Below are positions 7,527 to 16,349 of a stretch of 64,000 nt of DNA, piece after piece (position 1 is the first letter of the stretch; each line of letters begins with the position of its first letter). Below the pieces are notes generated by a model, which saw only the letters and a program-made list of their open reading frames with translations, was not told where the DNA came from and did no database searches. The DNA comes from Duganella sp. Root336D2 (GTDB taxonomy: Bacteria > Pseudomonadota > Gammaproteobacteria > Burkholderiales > Burkholderiaceae_D): positions 200,978 through 264,977 of the forward strand of contig NZ_LMDB01000038.1 of assembly GCF_001425005.1 (NCBI RefSeq), given 5' to 3'. The position numbers were made by a program, and so were the translations under genes.

Positions 7527-9713
7527 ATGGAAAACAAAATCGATCACGACGACATCGGCTACAACGATACCCCGAACGAACATTTCAGCGAAGTCCTCGA
7601 CAAGCGCATCAGCCGCCGCAACCTGCTGCGCGGTTCGGTAGCGTCGGCCATCTCCGTGATGATGGGTTCGGCCACCCTGACCGCCTGCGGCGGCGGCAGC
7701 GACGATGCACCGGTCGTCACCAAGCCGGAGACGCCAGTACCAGTGGAGAAGCTGCTCGGCTTCAGCGCCGTGGGCAAGAGCCTGGCTGACGTGGTCACCG
7801 TGCCGGCTGGCTACACCGCCAGCGTGATCTATGCGCTGGGCGACCCGCTGACCGCATCGGCAACCGCTTTCAAGAACGATGGCAGCGATGCCGATTTCGA
7901 CAACCGCGCCGGCGACCACCATGACGGCATGGAGTTCTTCGGCCTGGACAGCGCCGGCAAGCCTTCGGCCAGCGGCAACGAGCGCGGCCTGCTGGCGATC
8001 AACCATGAAGCGACCACCAACGAAAAGCTGGCGTCCTTCTTCATCCACGCCAACGGCGGCACCAACACCCTGCCGCGCCCGGCTGCCGAAGTCGACCGCG
8101 AAACCGCGCTGCATGGCATTTCCGTGGTGGAAGTGCGCAAGGCCGCCGGCAAGTGGGAATACGTCAAGGATTCCGCGTTCAACCGCCGCGTCACCTGCCT
8201 GACCGAGTGCGACCTGAGCGGCCCGGTGAAAGGCAATGCGCTGGCGAAAACCAAGTATTCGACGGACGGCAGCAAGGTCCGCGGCACGCTGAACAACTGC
8301 GGCACCGGCCGCACCCCATGGGGCTCCTTCGTCTCCGGCGAAGAAAACTGGAGCGGCTACTTCACCCGCGGCGCAGCCGACGATGCCGCGCGCGGCAACG
8401 ACAAGAGCGTCGCAGCGCTCAAGCGCTACGGCCGCAACCAGGGCGCCGCGTCGCGCCACGGCTGGGAATCCGGCGGTGCCGACGACAAGTACGCACGCTG
8501 GAACAATTCCAAGCTGGGCGCTTCGCTGGACGGCTCCGACGACTACCGCAACGAGATGAACGGCATGGGCTATATCGTGGAAGCCGATCCGTACAACAAG
8601 TCCAAAAACCTGCGCAAGCGCACCGCGCTGGGCCGCTACGCGCACGAAAGCGCCGCCTTCGGCAAGACCGTGGCCGGCCAGCCATTGGCTGTGTACATGG
8701 GCGATGATTCGCGCAACGAGTACATCTACAAATTCGTCTCCACCGCGACCTGGAGCGACGCCGACGCCAACCCGGCCGACCTGCTGGCCACCGGCGACAA
8801 ATACCTGGACTCGGGCAAGCTGTTCGTGGCCAAGTTCGCCGCCGACGGTAGCGGTTCGTGGATCGAACTGAACATCGGCAACGCCGCCATTGCTGCCTAC
8901 GCCGGCTACAAGTTCGCCGACCAGGCCGACGTGCTGGTGAACGCCCGCCTGGCCGCCGACGCGGTCGGCGCCACCAAGATGGACCGCCCGGAATGGTGCT
9001 CGGTCAACCCTGCCAACGGCGAGGTCTACTTCACGCTGACCAACAACAGCGGCCGCACGGTACCGGACGGCCCGAACCCGCGCACCTATGAAGACATGAA
9101 GGGTAGCAGCAAGCAGAGCGGCAACGTGAACGGCCACATCCTGCGCGTCAAGGAAAAGGATGGCAATGCCTCCGCCGCCTTCACCTGGGACGTCTACCTG
9201 TTCGGCGCGCAGTCCGATGCCAGCCCGGGCCTGGTCAACCTGTCCAGCCTGACTGCCGACCAGGACTTCTCCAGCCCGGACGGCCTGGCGTTCTCGCGCG
9301 CCACCGGCATCTGCTGGATCCAGACCGACGACGGCGCCTACACCGACGTCACCAACTGCATGATGCTGGCCGGCCTGCCGGGCTCGGTGGGCGACGGCAA
9401 GAAAGTCACGCTGGCCTACGGCGCCGGCAATGTCGACACCTTCGTCGGCAAGACCCCGACGGCCGACACGCTGAAGCGCTTCCTGGTCGGCCCGGTCGAC
9501 TGCGAACTGACCGGCATCACCGAAACGCCGGATGGCAAGACGCTGTTCGTCAACATCCAGCACCCGGGCGAAGGCACGGCCAACGCCAACATCGGCGACC
9601 CGGCCAAGTACACCAGCCAATGGCCGGGCAATGCCGGCTACGGCGCCGGCAAGCGCCCACGCTCGGCCACCATCGCCATCACCAAGAACGACGGCGGCCG
9701 CATCGGTAGTTGA
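7527..9713 (+). CDS. PhoX-like Tat-exported phosphatase (DUF839 family)
   Basis: A 728-residue exported protein of the PhoX/DUF839 family, calcium- and iron-dependent alkaline phosphatases that release phosphate from phosphoesters. The N-terminus carries a twin-arginine motif (ISRRNLLRG) at about residues 28-36, then a hydrophobic stretch and a Cys-Gly-rich segment, so export is by Tat, possibly as a lipoprotein. Family features include an early NHE (LLAINHEATTNEK), TPWGSFVSGEENWSGYF, RYAHESAAF, PDGLAFSRATGICWIQTDDG and FVNIQHPGEG near the end. ATG 7527 is preceded by GGAA; a TTG at 7515 is the alternative. A candidate Pho box lies upstream. A 78-bp palindromic element begins two bases after the stop. 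The exact substrate is inferred. Confidence 0.85.
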   Translation: MENKIDHDDIGYNDTPNEHFSEVLDKRISRRNLLRGSVASAISVMMGSATLTACGGGSDDAPVVTKPETPVPVEKLLGFSAVGKSLADVVTVPAGYTASVIYALGDPLTASATAFKNDGSDADFDNRAGDHHDGMEFFGLDSAGKPSASGNERGLLAINHEATTNEKLASFFIHANGGTNTLPRPAAEVDRETALHGISVVEVRKAAGKWEYVKDSAFNRRVTCLTECDLSGPVKGNALAKTKYSTDGSKVRGTLNNCGTGRTPWGSFVSGEENWSGYFTRGAADDAARGNDKSVAALKRYGRNQGAASRHGWESGGADDKYARWNNSKLGASLDGSDDYRNEMNGMGYIVEADPYNKSKNLRKRTALGRYAHESAAFGKTVAGQPLAVYMGDDSRNEYIYKFVSTATWSDADANPADLLATGDKYLDSGKLFVAKFAADGSGSWIELNIGNAAIAAYAGYKFADQADVLVNARLAADAVGATKMDRPEWCSVNPANGEVYFTLTNNSGRTVPDGPNPRTYEDMKGSSKQSGNVNGHILRVKEKDGNASAAFTWDVYLFGAQSDASPGLVNLSSLTADQDFSSPDGLAFSRATGICWIQTDDGAYTDVTNCMMLAGLPGSVGDGKKVTLAYGAGNVDTFVGKTPTADTLKRFLVGPVDCELTGITETPDGKTLFVNIQHPGEGTANANIGDPAKYTSQWPGNAGYGAGKRPRSATIAITKNDGGRIGS

Positions 9714-9714
9714 T

Positions 9715-9792
9715 TAAAAGTCGGGGTCAGGTCCGGCAATCGGACATTTCGCTTGCGAAATGTCCGATTGCCGGACCTGACCCCGACTTTTA
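9715..9792. repeat. Large perfect palindrome, REP/MITE-like
   Basis: Two 38-base arms (9715-9752 and 9755-9792) are exact reverse complements around a central TT. Each arm contains GGGGTCAGGTCC and then CGGACATTTCGC. It sits directly after the PhoX-like stop. It is far longer than a normal terminator stem and lacks a clear U-tract, while a separate terminator follows at 9820. A mobile palindromic repeat (REP/BIME or non-autonomous MITE type) is the likeliest explanation. Confidence 0.85.
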
Positions 9793-9819
9793 GATTGTAA
9801 GCAGATGTCGCAAAAGAAT

Positions 9820-9848
9820 CGGCCCCAAGTATCGGGGCCGTCTCTTTT
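9820..9848 (+). terminator. Rho-independent terminator
   Basis: A 7-bp stem (CGGCCCC at 9820-9826, GGGGCCG at 9834-9840) is followed by TCTCTTTT. It probably ends the PhoX-like transcript beyond the palindrome. Confidence 0.7.
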
Positions 9849-9924
9849 GTCAGGAATTGTTTCAGTTGCGGCAAGGGGGCGGCGCGGGAGTATATTGAAG
9901 GTAATCTGCGAAAGGAAACCCATC

Positions 9925-10428
9925 ATGAAACGCCAAACTCGCTTCTGGATTGCCGCCGCCCTGCTGCTGGCGGCGGCCGGCGCCGCCTCGGCAGGCGAGG
10001 TGACCGTCAAGTACCAGGATCCGGATAAGTTCTCGGACGTGCCGTTCTGGGAGCAGGACCGTGACCAGGTGCTGAAAGAGCTGACCGCCCACTTCGAACA
10101 CCTGGCTCCACAGTTGCCCGCCAACCAGCAGCTGTCGATCACGGTGACCGATATCGACCTGGCCGGCCGTGTCGAACCGCGCCGGCGCTCGATGCACGAT
10201 GTGCGCATCCTGCGCGGCGGGGCCGACTGGCCAACCATGGAATTGCAATATACCCTGCAACAGGAGGGCAAGGTGCTCGCCAGCGGCACCGACCGCCTCA
10301 GCAATATGTTGTACCTGGACCGCATGAACCATTATGCCGGCGGCGATTCGCTGCGTTATGAAAAGCCGATGGTCGATGAGTGGTTCAAGAAAAACTTCGG
10401 CGCGCCGACCCAGCTCAGCAGTAAGTGA
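9925..10428 (+). CDS. DUF3016 domain periplasmic protein
   Basis: A 167-residue secreted protein of the DUF3016 family, whose function is not known. A signal peptide (MKRQTRFWIAAALLLAAAGAASA) is cut before GEVTV. The mature protein opens with the family's VTVKYQDPDKFSDV segment, continues with HFEHLAPQLPANQQLSITVTDIDLAGR and ends with EKPMVDEWFKKNFG. The 'DIDLAGRVEPRR' region, which may insert in the envelope or bind a partner, is well kept. AAAGGAAACCC precedes the ATG. It is monocistronic, between the terminator at 9820 and a convergent thioesterase. Confidence 0.82.
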   Translation: MKRQTRFWIAAALLLAAAGAASAGEVTVKYQDPDKFSDVPFWEQDRDQVLKELTAHFEHLAPQLPANQQLSITVTDIDLAGRVEPRRRSMHDVRILRGGADWPTMELQYTLQQEGKVLASGTDRLSNMLYLDRMNHYAGGDSLRYEKPMVDEWFKKNFGAPTQLSSK

Positions 10429-10440
10429 AGGGCAGGGCGC

Positions 10441-10884
10441 TCAGTCGAGCCAGTTGACGCGGCTGAACTTGGCGCGGAAGTCGTCCGGCATCGGCACCAC
10501 CTGGCTGTGGCTGTAGTTGTAGAACACGAAGCCTTGCTTGGCCATGGCCACCAGCGTGCCATCGGCCGGGCGGGTGATGCGGAAGATGACGTCGCCGCCA
10601 TATTTGTTGAAATCCATCACGCCTACTTCAAACAGCAGCTGGTCGCGCGCATGCGCTTCGGCGCGGTAGGTGGTGGCCAGGTCGGTGACGATGATGCCGG
10701 TGCCGTCGGCTTCGGTTTCCTGCACGCCGAACTCGAACAGGAAGCGCGCGCGCGCTTCCGAGATCATGGAAATCATCGAGTCGTTGCCGAGGTGCCGGGC
10801 GCCGTTGATGTCGGTGACGCGCACGGTGAGCTGGGTCGAAAAGCAGAATTGATCTTCCGGGAACGCAAGCGTCAGTCTGGCCAT
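10441..10884 (-). CDS. Acyl-CoA thioesterase, 4HBT hot-dog fold
   Basis: A 147-residue single hot-dog domain of the 4-hydroxybenzoyl-CoA thioesterase type. It opens QLTVRVTDINGARHLGNDSM, the typical first strand and catalytic-loop region with N/D near the nucleophile site (usually DxxxHxNN). It continues GIIVTDLATTYRAEAHARD and ends in KQGFVFYNY. Proteins like this hydrolyse short to medium acyl-CoA or acyl-ACP thioesters in the cytoplasm; the substrate cannot be told. The start at 10884 (MARLTL) is a choice, as the upstream in-frame TTG at 10899 lacks support. It is convergent with the DUF3016 gene. Confidence 0.8.
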   Translation of the reverse strand: MARLTLAFPEDQFCFSTQLTVRVTDINGARHLGNDSMISMISEARARFLFEFGVQETEADGTGIIVTDLATTYRAEAHARDQLLFEVGVMDFNKYGGDVIFRITRPADGTLVAMAKQGFVFYNYSHSQVVPMPDDFRAKFSRVNWLD

Positions 10885-10947
10885 GTCTTTCGGGGGCAAG
10901 TGGGAAAGCGCCCATTGTAGCGCGCCTTCGCCACCCGCATCGGGCCG

Positions 10948-12192
10948 CTACGGTTTGCGGATGATCTGATAGACCTTGCCGTTGGCGCTCGTTATGTACA
11001 GTTCGCCTGCCGCATCCTGGCCGAAGCCGGGCACCTGGCCGATATCGCCCACCGCCCAGTCCTTGCTGTCGCTGACAGCACCATTGGTGTACAGGAAGCT
11101 TTTCAGGAAGCCCTTGCAATAGTCCGAGTACAGGTAGCGCCCGGCCAGTTCCGGCAGGGCCGTGCCGCGGTAGACGAAGCCGCCGGTGATCGAGCAGCCG
11201 TTGGCGTTGTTGGCGCCGTGCTGGTAGTCGAACACGGGCAGGGTCAGGCCCTGCTGGGAACAGGTGGCGGCGTTGTAGCAGCTGCCGCCCTCCATGATGT
11301 TCCAGCCGTAATTGGCCGGCTTCAGGCCCGCCGGCACCACGTTGACTTCTTCCCTCAGTTCCTGGCCGACGTCGGCGACATACAGCGACGCGGTGGCGCT
11401 GTCGAAGGCGAAGCGCCAAGGGTTGCGCAAGCCGTAGGCCCAGATTTCGCCGCGCTTGCCGGCCTGGCCGACGAAGGGATTGTCGGACGGCACGTTGTAC
11501 AGCGGCGCCACCACGTCGTCCACCTTCAGGCGCAGCAGCTTGCCCAGCAGCGAGTCGAGGTTTTGCGCATTGCCGCCGGGATCGCCGGCGCCGCCGCCAT
11601 CGCCGGTGCCGGCATACAGGTAGCCGTCGGCGCCAAAGGCCAGCATGCCGCCGTAGTGGTTGGTGTAGGTCGGGTGCGGGATGGTGATGATGCGCTTCAG
11701 CGTGCCGGCATCGGCTATATCGGCATTGGCCGACACCTTCACCTCATCGATGGCGATATTGCTGAACTTGTCCGTGTAGTAGATGAAGAAGCGGCCGTTT
11801 TGCGCATAGCCGGGATGGAAAGCCATCGACAGCAGCCCGCCTTCGCCGTCGGTGCTGAGCAGGCCGGTGAGGTCGAGGAAGGGCGTGGCGCGCAAGCTGC
11901 CGTCGCTGGCCAGGATGCGGATGCGGCCCGGGCGCTCGACAATGAAACGGCGCGTATCGCCGGCTGGCGCCGTCAGCAGCAATGGAGTGCTGAGGCCGCT
12001 GGCCACTTCCTTCACCGCCAGCGCGAAGGCCGGCTTCGGTGGTTCCGGTTGCGTCACCGGCGGCGGGCTGTCGCCACCGCCGCCGCCGCCGCAGGCTGCC
12101 AGCAGTGCGCCCATCAAGGTTGCGGCCAGCGTGCTGGCCGGGGACAAAGCGGGGGCCGCAGTCGCGGGCCGGGAATTCAGCTCATCTGCCAT
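10948..12192 (-). CDS. PQQ-dependent sugar dehydrogenase-like lipoprotein (GSDH/L-sorbosone dehydrogenase family)
   Basis: A 414-residue beta-propeller oxidoreductase of the glucose/sorbosone dehydrogenase family. The N-terminus has a hydrophobic stretch and lipobox (LMGALLAAC) followed by poly-Gly and Pro-rich linker, so it is probably anchored to the outer membrane facing the periplasm. Family signatures include EGGLLSMAFHPGYAQNGRFF, a catalytic-His region in NHYGGMLAFGADGYLYAGTG, DGGGAGDPGGNAQ, WAYGLRNPWRFAFD and DVGQELREEVNV. Such enzymes oxidise aldoses using PQQ. ATG 12192 has GGAG six bases upstream; ATG 12195 is adjacent. No PQQ synthesis genes are in the window. Confidence 0.87.
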   Translation of the reverse strand: MADELNSRPATAAPALSPASTLAATLMGALLAACGGGGGGDSPPPVTQPEPPKPAFALAVKEVASGLSTPLLLTAPAGDTRRFIVERPGRIRILASDGSLRATPFLDLTGLLSTDGEGGLLSMAFHPGYAQNGRFFIYYTDKFSNIAIDEVKVSANADIADAGTLKRIITIPHPTYTNHYGGMLAFGADGYLYAGTGDGGGAGDPGGNAQNLDSLLGKLLRLKVDDVVAPLYNVPSDNPFVGQAGKRGEIWAYGLRNPWRFAFDSATASLYVADVGQELREEVNVVPAGLKPANYGWNIMEGGSCYNAATCSQQGLTLPVFDYQHGANNANGCSITGGFVYRGTALPELAGRYLYSDYCKGFLKSFLYTNGAVSDSKDWAVGDIGQVPGFGQDAAGELYITSANGKVYQIIRKP

Positions 12193-12261
12193 CATCTTCT
12201 CCGGTTGGGTTAGCAGCCAACTGTAGGACTGCCCCACCGCGCCATCTGTGCGGGAACGCAC

Positions 12262-12960
12262 TTACTGGTTTTCACTCAAGAACAGCAGCGTGTGGCCGTG
12301 CGCTTCGGCTGCGCTGCGCTGGTGGTAGCTGCTGCGGTGGTTGCAGTTGAAGCCGTGTTCGGCATCCGGATAGAGGTGGATTTCCACTTCCTCGCGCGCC
12401 TCGAAACGTTCGGCAATGGCGCGCACTGCGGCGGGTGCGATGTGGGCGTCGCGCGCGCCGAAATGCAGCAGCAGCGGGGCGCGTATGTCGTCGGCGCGCT
12501 CCAGGCAGTGCTGGATGCCGCCGCCGTAATAGGCCACCGCATGCTCGGCGTGGCCGTTGGCCAAGGCCAGGTAAGCCATGCGGCCGCCCCAGCAAAAGCC
12601 CAGCGCGGCCAGCCTGCCTTCGGCGCCGGGCGTGGCGCGCAGGGCGGCGGCGGCGGCGCCGATGTCGGCCTGCGCCTGCGCCACGTCGGCGCGCTGCATG
12701 CACTGGGCGGCGCGGCCCCAGTCCGCCTCGTCATAGCCGAACGCGAGGCGCCGGCCCTGGCGCCAGAACAGGTCGGGCGCCAGCACCACGTAGCCGTCGG
12801 CGGCGTACTGCTCGGCGACCGCGCGGATATGGGCGTTGACGCCGAAGATTTCCTGCAGCAAGAGCAGGGCCGGGCCGCGGCCGCCGCGCGGCAGGGCCAG
12901 GAAGGCGTCGAAGGCGCCGTCCGGGCCATCGACCGTGCTCCACTGGGTGCTCAGGTCCAT
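12262..12960 (-). CDS. Dienelactone hydrolase family protein
   Basis: A 232-residue alpha/beta hydrolase of the dienelactone hydrolase type. The Cys nucleophile is in LGFCWGGRM, the Asp in HFGARDAHIAP and the His in DAEHGFNC, so the triad is complete. DLH enzymes open cyclic dienelactones in aromatic degradation, but many homologues have other ester or lactone substrates, and no aromatic pathway genes are nearby. The start at 12960 (MDLSTQW) lies four bases after the upstream Host_attach stop, so the two genes share a message. Confidence 0.88.
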   Translation of the reverse strand: MDLSTQWSTVDGPDGAFDAFLALPRGGRGPALLLLQEIFGVNAHIRAVAEQYAADGYVVLAPDLFWRQGRRLAFGYDEADWGRAAQCMQRADVAQAQADIGAAAAALRATPGAEGRLAALGFCWGGRMAYLALANGHAEHAVAYYGGGIQHCLERADDIRAPLLLHFGARDAHIAPAAVRAIAERFEAREEVEIHLYPDAEHGFNCNHRSSYHQRSAAEAHGHTLLFLSENQ

Positions 12961-12964
12961 CGCC

Positions 12965-13417
12965 TCAGCCGCCTTGCTGCGGCCGCGCCAGCGCCTGCAG
13001 GCAGGCGTCCAGGTCCTGGCGCGCGAAGGCGCTGACGTTCTTCGCCATTTCGGCCGTGACCAGCTTGCGGGTCTGCTTGTCCAGGCTGTCGCGCAGCAAG
13101 CCCAGGAAACGCGGCGCAGCCACCAGCGCCAGGTGCTGGTAGCGGTGTTGCGCGGCGGCGGTGTCGAGCCGGTGGCCGATCTCGCGCGCGAACTGGCGCA
13201 CTTCGTGCTGTACCGGTTCTTCCACCCGCGGCGCGGTGTGGCCATGGCCGTCGGGGCCGAAATACTGGCCGTGGCCGTCGGATGCCAGCTGGCGGTTGTC
13301 GGCGCGTCCCAGCGGGTTGGCCAGGTCTTCGATTTCCTCGGCCGGCAGCTGGCCGTCGCGCAGTTGGAAGATGCGGGCGTGGCTGCTGTCAGCCACGACG
13401 ATCCAGGTGTGGTCCAT
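12965..13417 (-). CDS. Host_attach family protein
   Basis: A 150-residue cytoplasmic protein of the Host_attach family, named after an Agrobacterium attachment locus; its biochemical role is unsettled. The start MDHTWIVVADSSHARIF is the family's typical beginning (I/VVADxxxARIF). A His/Gly/Asp-rich middle (SDGHGQYFGPDGHGHTAP) and a helical C-terminal half (LALVAAPRFLGLLRDSL) follow. It resembles eRF1/ribosome-rescue-like alpha/beta folds in outline. It is first in a two-gene operon with the dienelactone hydrolase, four bases apart. Confidence 0.85.
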   Translation of the reverse strand: MDHTWIVVADSSHARIFQLRDGQLPAEEIEDLANPLGRADNRQLASDGHGQYFGPDGHGHTAPRVEEPVQHEVRQFAREIGHRLDTAAAQHRYQHLALVAAPRFLGLLRDSLDKQTRKLVTAEMAKNVSAFARQDLDACLQALARPQQGG

Positions 13418-13562
13418 GGTCGCCTCCTTGGTGTGGGCAGTCCAGTATAGGGTGCTGCCGTGGCGCCCGGCGCGCGCGAGCCGGGCGGAAAATGTTGCCC
13501 TATAGCATTAAATGTCCGGCCGTGCGAAAATGGTAAGCTCGCACAGCGAAGGCAGGGGCACG

Positions 13563-16349
13563 ATGGACGATCCGATCAACGCAGCACCGCGGCAACCTTT
13601 CCGCACCCGCACGGCGGCGCTGGCGCTGCTGTGCGGCTTCGGCCTGACCGGCGCCCTGTTTGCCGGCGTCAGCCGGCTCGAGGCGCAGCGCGCCCAGCTT
13701 GCGTTCGAGCAGCGGGTGCAGGCGCGCGCCTTCGTGCTGCGCGAAGGCATCGGCGGCGCCCTGGCCAGCCTGCATGCCGTCAACCAGCTGCTGGTCGCGC
13801 GCCCCACCGCCAGCCGCGAGGAATTCCACCGTTTCGTCACGCCGCTGCTGGCGCGCCACCCTTATGTGCTGGGCACCAGCTACCTGCGCTTCATCGAACA
13901 CGCCGAGCGGCCGGCGTTCGAGGCGGCGCTGCAGGCAGTGCAGCCGGGCGCCGCCGTGCGCGAGCTGCGGCAGGGACGGGCGCAGCCGGCAGCCGAGCGC
14001 CCGCGCTACCGGGTGATCGACTACATCGAGCCGCTGGCCGGCAACGAGGGCGCGCTCGGCCTGAACACCCTGTTGGCCGAACGCGACGACCCGGCCCGCC
14101 AGCGCGCCTATGCCAGCGGCGAGCCGGCGGCCGGGCCGCTGGTGCAGCTGGTGCAGCGCGCCGGCGGCCGTTCGCGCCTGGGCGTGGTGGTGGTCAAGCC
14201 GCTGTACAGCGGCGGGCGCGTGGTGGGCGAGACCGCCATTACCTTGCAGCCGGGGGAAATGATCGGCAAGATTTTTGCCAGCGCCGGGGCGGACGCCGGC
14301 GCGCCCGAGCTGCAGGTGTATGCCAGTGCCGGCATCGATCCAGCCAGCCTGGTGTACAGCGCGCCGCCGGCGCCGCGCAGCGGCGGCCTGGCGCTGCCGT
14401 CCTGGCTGTATCCGGCGCGCACGGCGCCGCTGCAGCAGGCGCTGGACGTGGCGGGCTCGCGCTGGCTGCTGGTAGCCACGCCCAGCCCGCGCGTGCTGGC
14501 CAGCGAGCACCTGGCCTCGCTGTTTACGCTGGTGCTGGGGGTGCTGACCACCGTGCTCGGCTCGGCCTTCATCGATTCGCTCAAGCGCCGCAAGCTGCTG
14601 ATCCAGCAGCGCGTGGCCATGCGCACGGCGGAACTGAAGGCGGCCAACCAGGCCTTGCTGCTGCGCCAGCGCGCCATCGAGTCCAGCACCAACGCGGTGA
14701 TGATCACCGCGGCCGAAGCGCACAACCCGATCGTCTACGTCAACCCGGCCTATGAACGCATCACCGGCTACCGCGCGGCCGAAACGCTGGGCAGCAGCCC
14801 GCGCATGCTGTTCGGCCAGGACCTCGACCAGCCCGGCATCGACGAGCTGCGGGCGGCCATCCGCGAGCAGCGCGACGGCCACGCGGTGCTGCGCTGCTAC
14901 CGCAAGGACGGCAGCCAGTACTGGAACGACGTGTACCTGTCGCCGGTGCGCGACGAGCACGGCGCGGTGGTCAACTTCATCTCGATCCAGCACGACATCA
15001 CGGCCATCAAGGCCTATGAATCGGAGCTGGAACACCAGTCGACCCACGACGCGCTGACCGGCCTGCCCAACCGCGTGCTGCTGCAGGACCGGCTGGCGCA
15101 GACCATCCAGCACTCGGGGCGCAAGGGGCACGAGCTGTGGCTGGTGTCGATCGACCTCGACCGCTTCAAGTTCACCAACAGCCGCCTGGGCCACAAGGGC
15201 GGCGACCGCCTGCTGCAGATCGTGGCGGCACGCTTGCAGGCGGCCGTGCGGCCGGTCGATACGGTGGCGCGCCTGGGCGGCGACGAATTCGCCCTGCTGC
15301 TGCTGCCGGAACGGGGTGGTGCTGCGCCGCGCGCCGAACAGCTGCAGCGCGTGCTGGACAGCCTGGCGGCGCCGCTGCTACTCGAGGGCACGCAGCTGTT
15401 CCTGACCGCCAGCGCCGGCATTGCCGTGTTCCCGACCGACAGCAGGGAGCCGGGCGTGCTGGCCGAACGGGCCGACATGGCCATGTTCCGCGCCAAGGAA
15501 ATGGGCGGCAACCAGTACCAGTTCTACACCGCGGCCATGAACGAGCGCCTGGGCGAACGGCTGCGCATCGAGAGCGCGCTGCGCACGGCGCTGGAGCGGC
15601 GCGAGTTCGAGCTGCACTACCAGCCGCAGGTCGACAGCAGCACGGGGCGCATCATGGGCATGGAAGCGCTGATCCGCTGGCGCCACCCGGAGATGGGCAT
15701 GGTGGCGCCCAACCGCTTCATTCCGCTGGCCGAGGAAACCGGCCAGATCCTGGCCGTGGGCCACTGGGTGCTGCGCACCGCCTGCCGCCAGCTGCGCGAC
15801 TGGCAGAAGGACGGGCGGCGCACGCTGCGCATCGCGGTCAACGTCTCGGCGCGCCAGCTGGCCGAGCCGGACTTCGTGCAAGGGGTGGCGGAAGTGCTGG
15901 CCGATACCGGCCTGGCGCCGCATTGCCTGGAGCTGGAATTGACCGAAAGCGCGGTGATGAACGACGTGGCGCATGCCACCGCCGTCATGCACGAACTGAA
16001 GAAGCTGGGCGTGAAGCTGGCGATCGACGATTTCGGCACCGGCTACTCCTCGCTGGCGCACCTGAAGCGCTTCGAGATCGACGTGCTGAAGATCGACCAG
16101 ACTTTCGTGCGCGACCTGACGGTCGATCCGGACGATGCCGCCATCGTCACCACCATCATCGCGCTGGCCGACAACCTGGGGCTGGAAGTGATTTCGGAAG
16201 GGGTGGAGACGCAGGAGCAGCTGGACTTCCTGCGCCGCCATGGCTGCCGCCATATGCAGGGCTACTTCTTCGGCCGGCCGCTGCCGGCCGAAGGCTTCCT
16301 GGCCCTGCTGCTGCAGGACGAAGCCGCCGCTAGCGCTTCACAAAGCTGA
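13563..16349 (+). CDS. CHASE-PAS-GGDEF-EAL membrane c-di-GMP protein
   Basis: A 928-residue bifunctional c-di-GMP enzyme. Membrane segments lie near residues 15-35 and 310-335, bracketing a periplasmic CHASE-type sensor. A PAS domain follows (about 360-480, VNPAYERITGYRAAETLG). The GGDEF domain has an intact ARLGGDEF and an RxxD inhibitory site (RPVD) five residues before it. The EAL domain begins with MEALIRW and keeps NVSARQL, ELTES, DDFGTGYSSL and KIDQTF. Both synthesis and hydrolysis look possible. The start at 13563 is preferred (GGGG upstream), rather than 13512, where a short hydrophilic extension would be added. The 3' end overlaps the convergent M28 peptidase by 20 bases. Confidence 0.92.
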   Translation: MDDPINAAPRQPFRTRTAALALLCGFGLTGALFAGVSRLEAQRAQLAFEQRVQARAFVLREGIGGALASLHAVNQLLVARPTASREEFHRFVTPLLARHPYVLGTSYLRFIEHAERPAFEAALQAVQPGAAVRELRQGRAQPAAERPRYRVIDYIEPLAGNEGALGLNTLLAERDDPARQRAYASGEPAAGPLVQLVQRAGGRSRLGVVVVKPLYSGGRVVGETAITLQPGEMIGKIFASAGADAGAPELQVYASAGIDPASLVYSAPPAPRSGGLALPSWLYPARTAPLQQALDVAGSRWLLVATPSPRVLASEHLASLFTLVLGVLTTVLGSAFIDSLKRRKLLIQQRVAMRTAELKAANQALLLRQRAIESSTNAVMITAAEAHNPIVYVNPAYERITGYRAAETLGSSPRMLFGQDLDQPGIDELRAAIREQRDGHAVLRCYRKDGSQYWNDVYLSPVRDEHGAVVNFISIQHDITAIKAYESELEHQSTHDALTGLPNRVLLQDRLAQTIQHSGRKGHELWLVSIDLDRFKFTNSRLGHKGGDRLLQIVAARLQAAVRPVDTVARLGGDEFALLLLPERGGAAPRAEQLQRVLDSLAAPLLLEGTQLFLTASAGIAVFPTDSREPGVLAERADMAMFRAKEMGGNQYQFYTAAMNERLGERLRIESALRTALERREFELHYQPQVDSSTGRIMGMEALIRWRHPEMGMVAPNRFIPLAEETGQILAVGHWVLRTACRQLRDWQKDGRRTLRIAVNVSARQLAEPDFVQGVAEVLADTGLAPHCLELELTESAVMNDVAHATAVMHELKKLGVKLAIDDFGTGYSSLAHLKRFEIDVLKIDQTFVRDLTVDPDDAAIVTTIIALADNLGLEVISEGVETQEQLDFLRRHGCRHMQGYFFGRPLPAEGFLALLLQDEAAASASQS

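Noticed and set aside
9715..9792. Palindrome as an ordinary rho-independent terminator
   Set aside because: The 38-bp perfect arms are far too long, there is no clear U-run, and a normal terminator follows at 9820.
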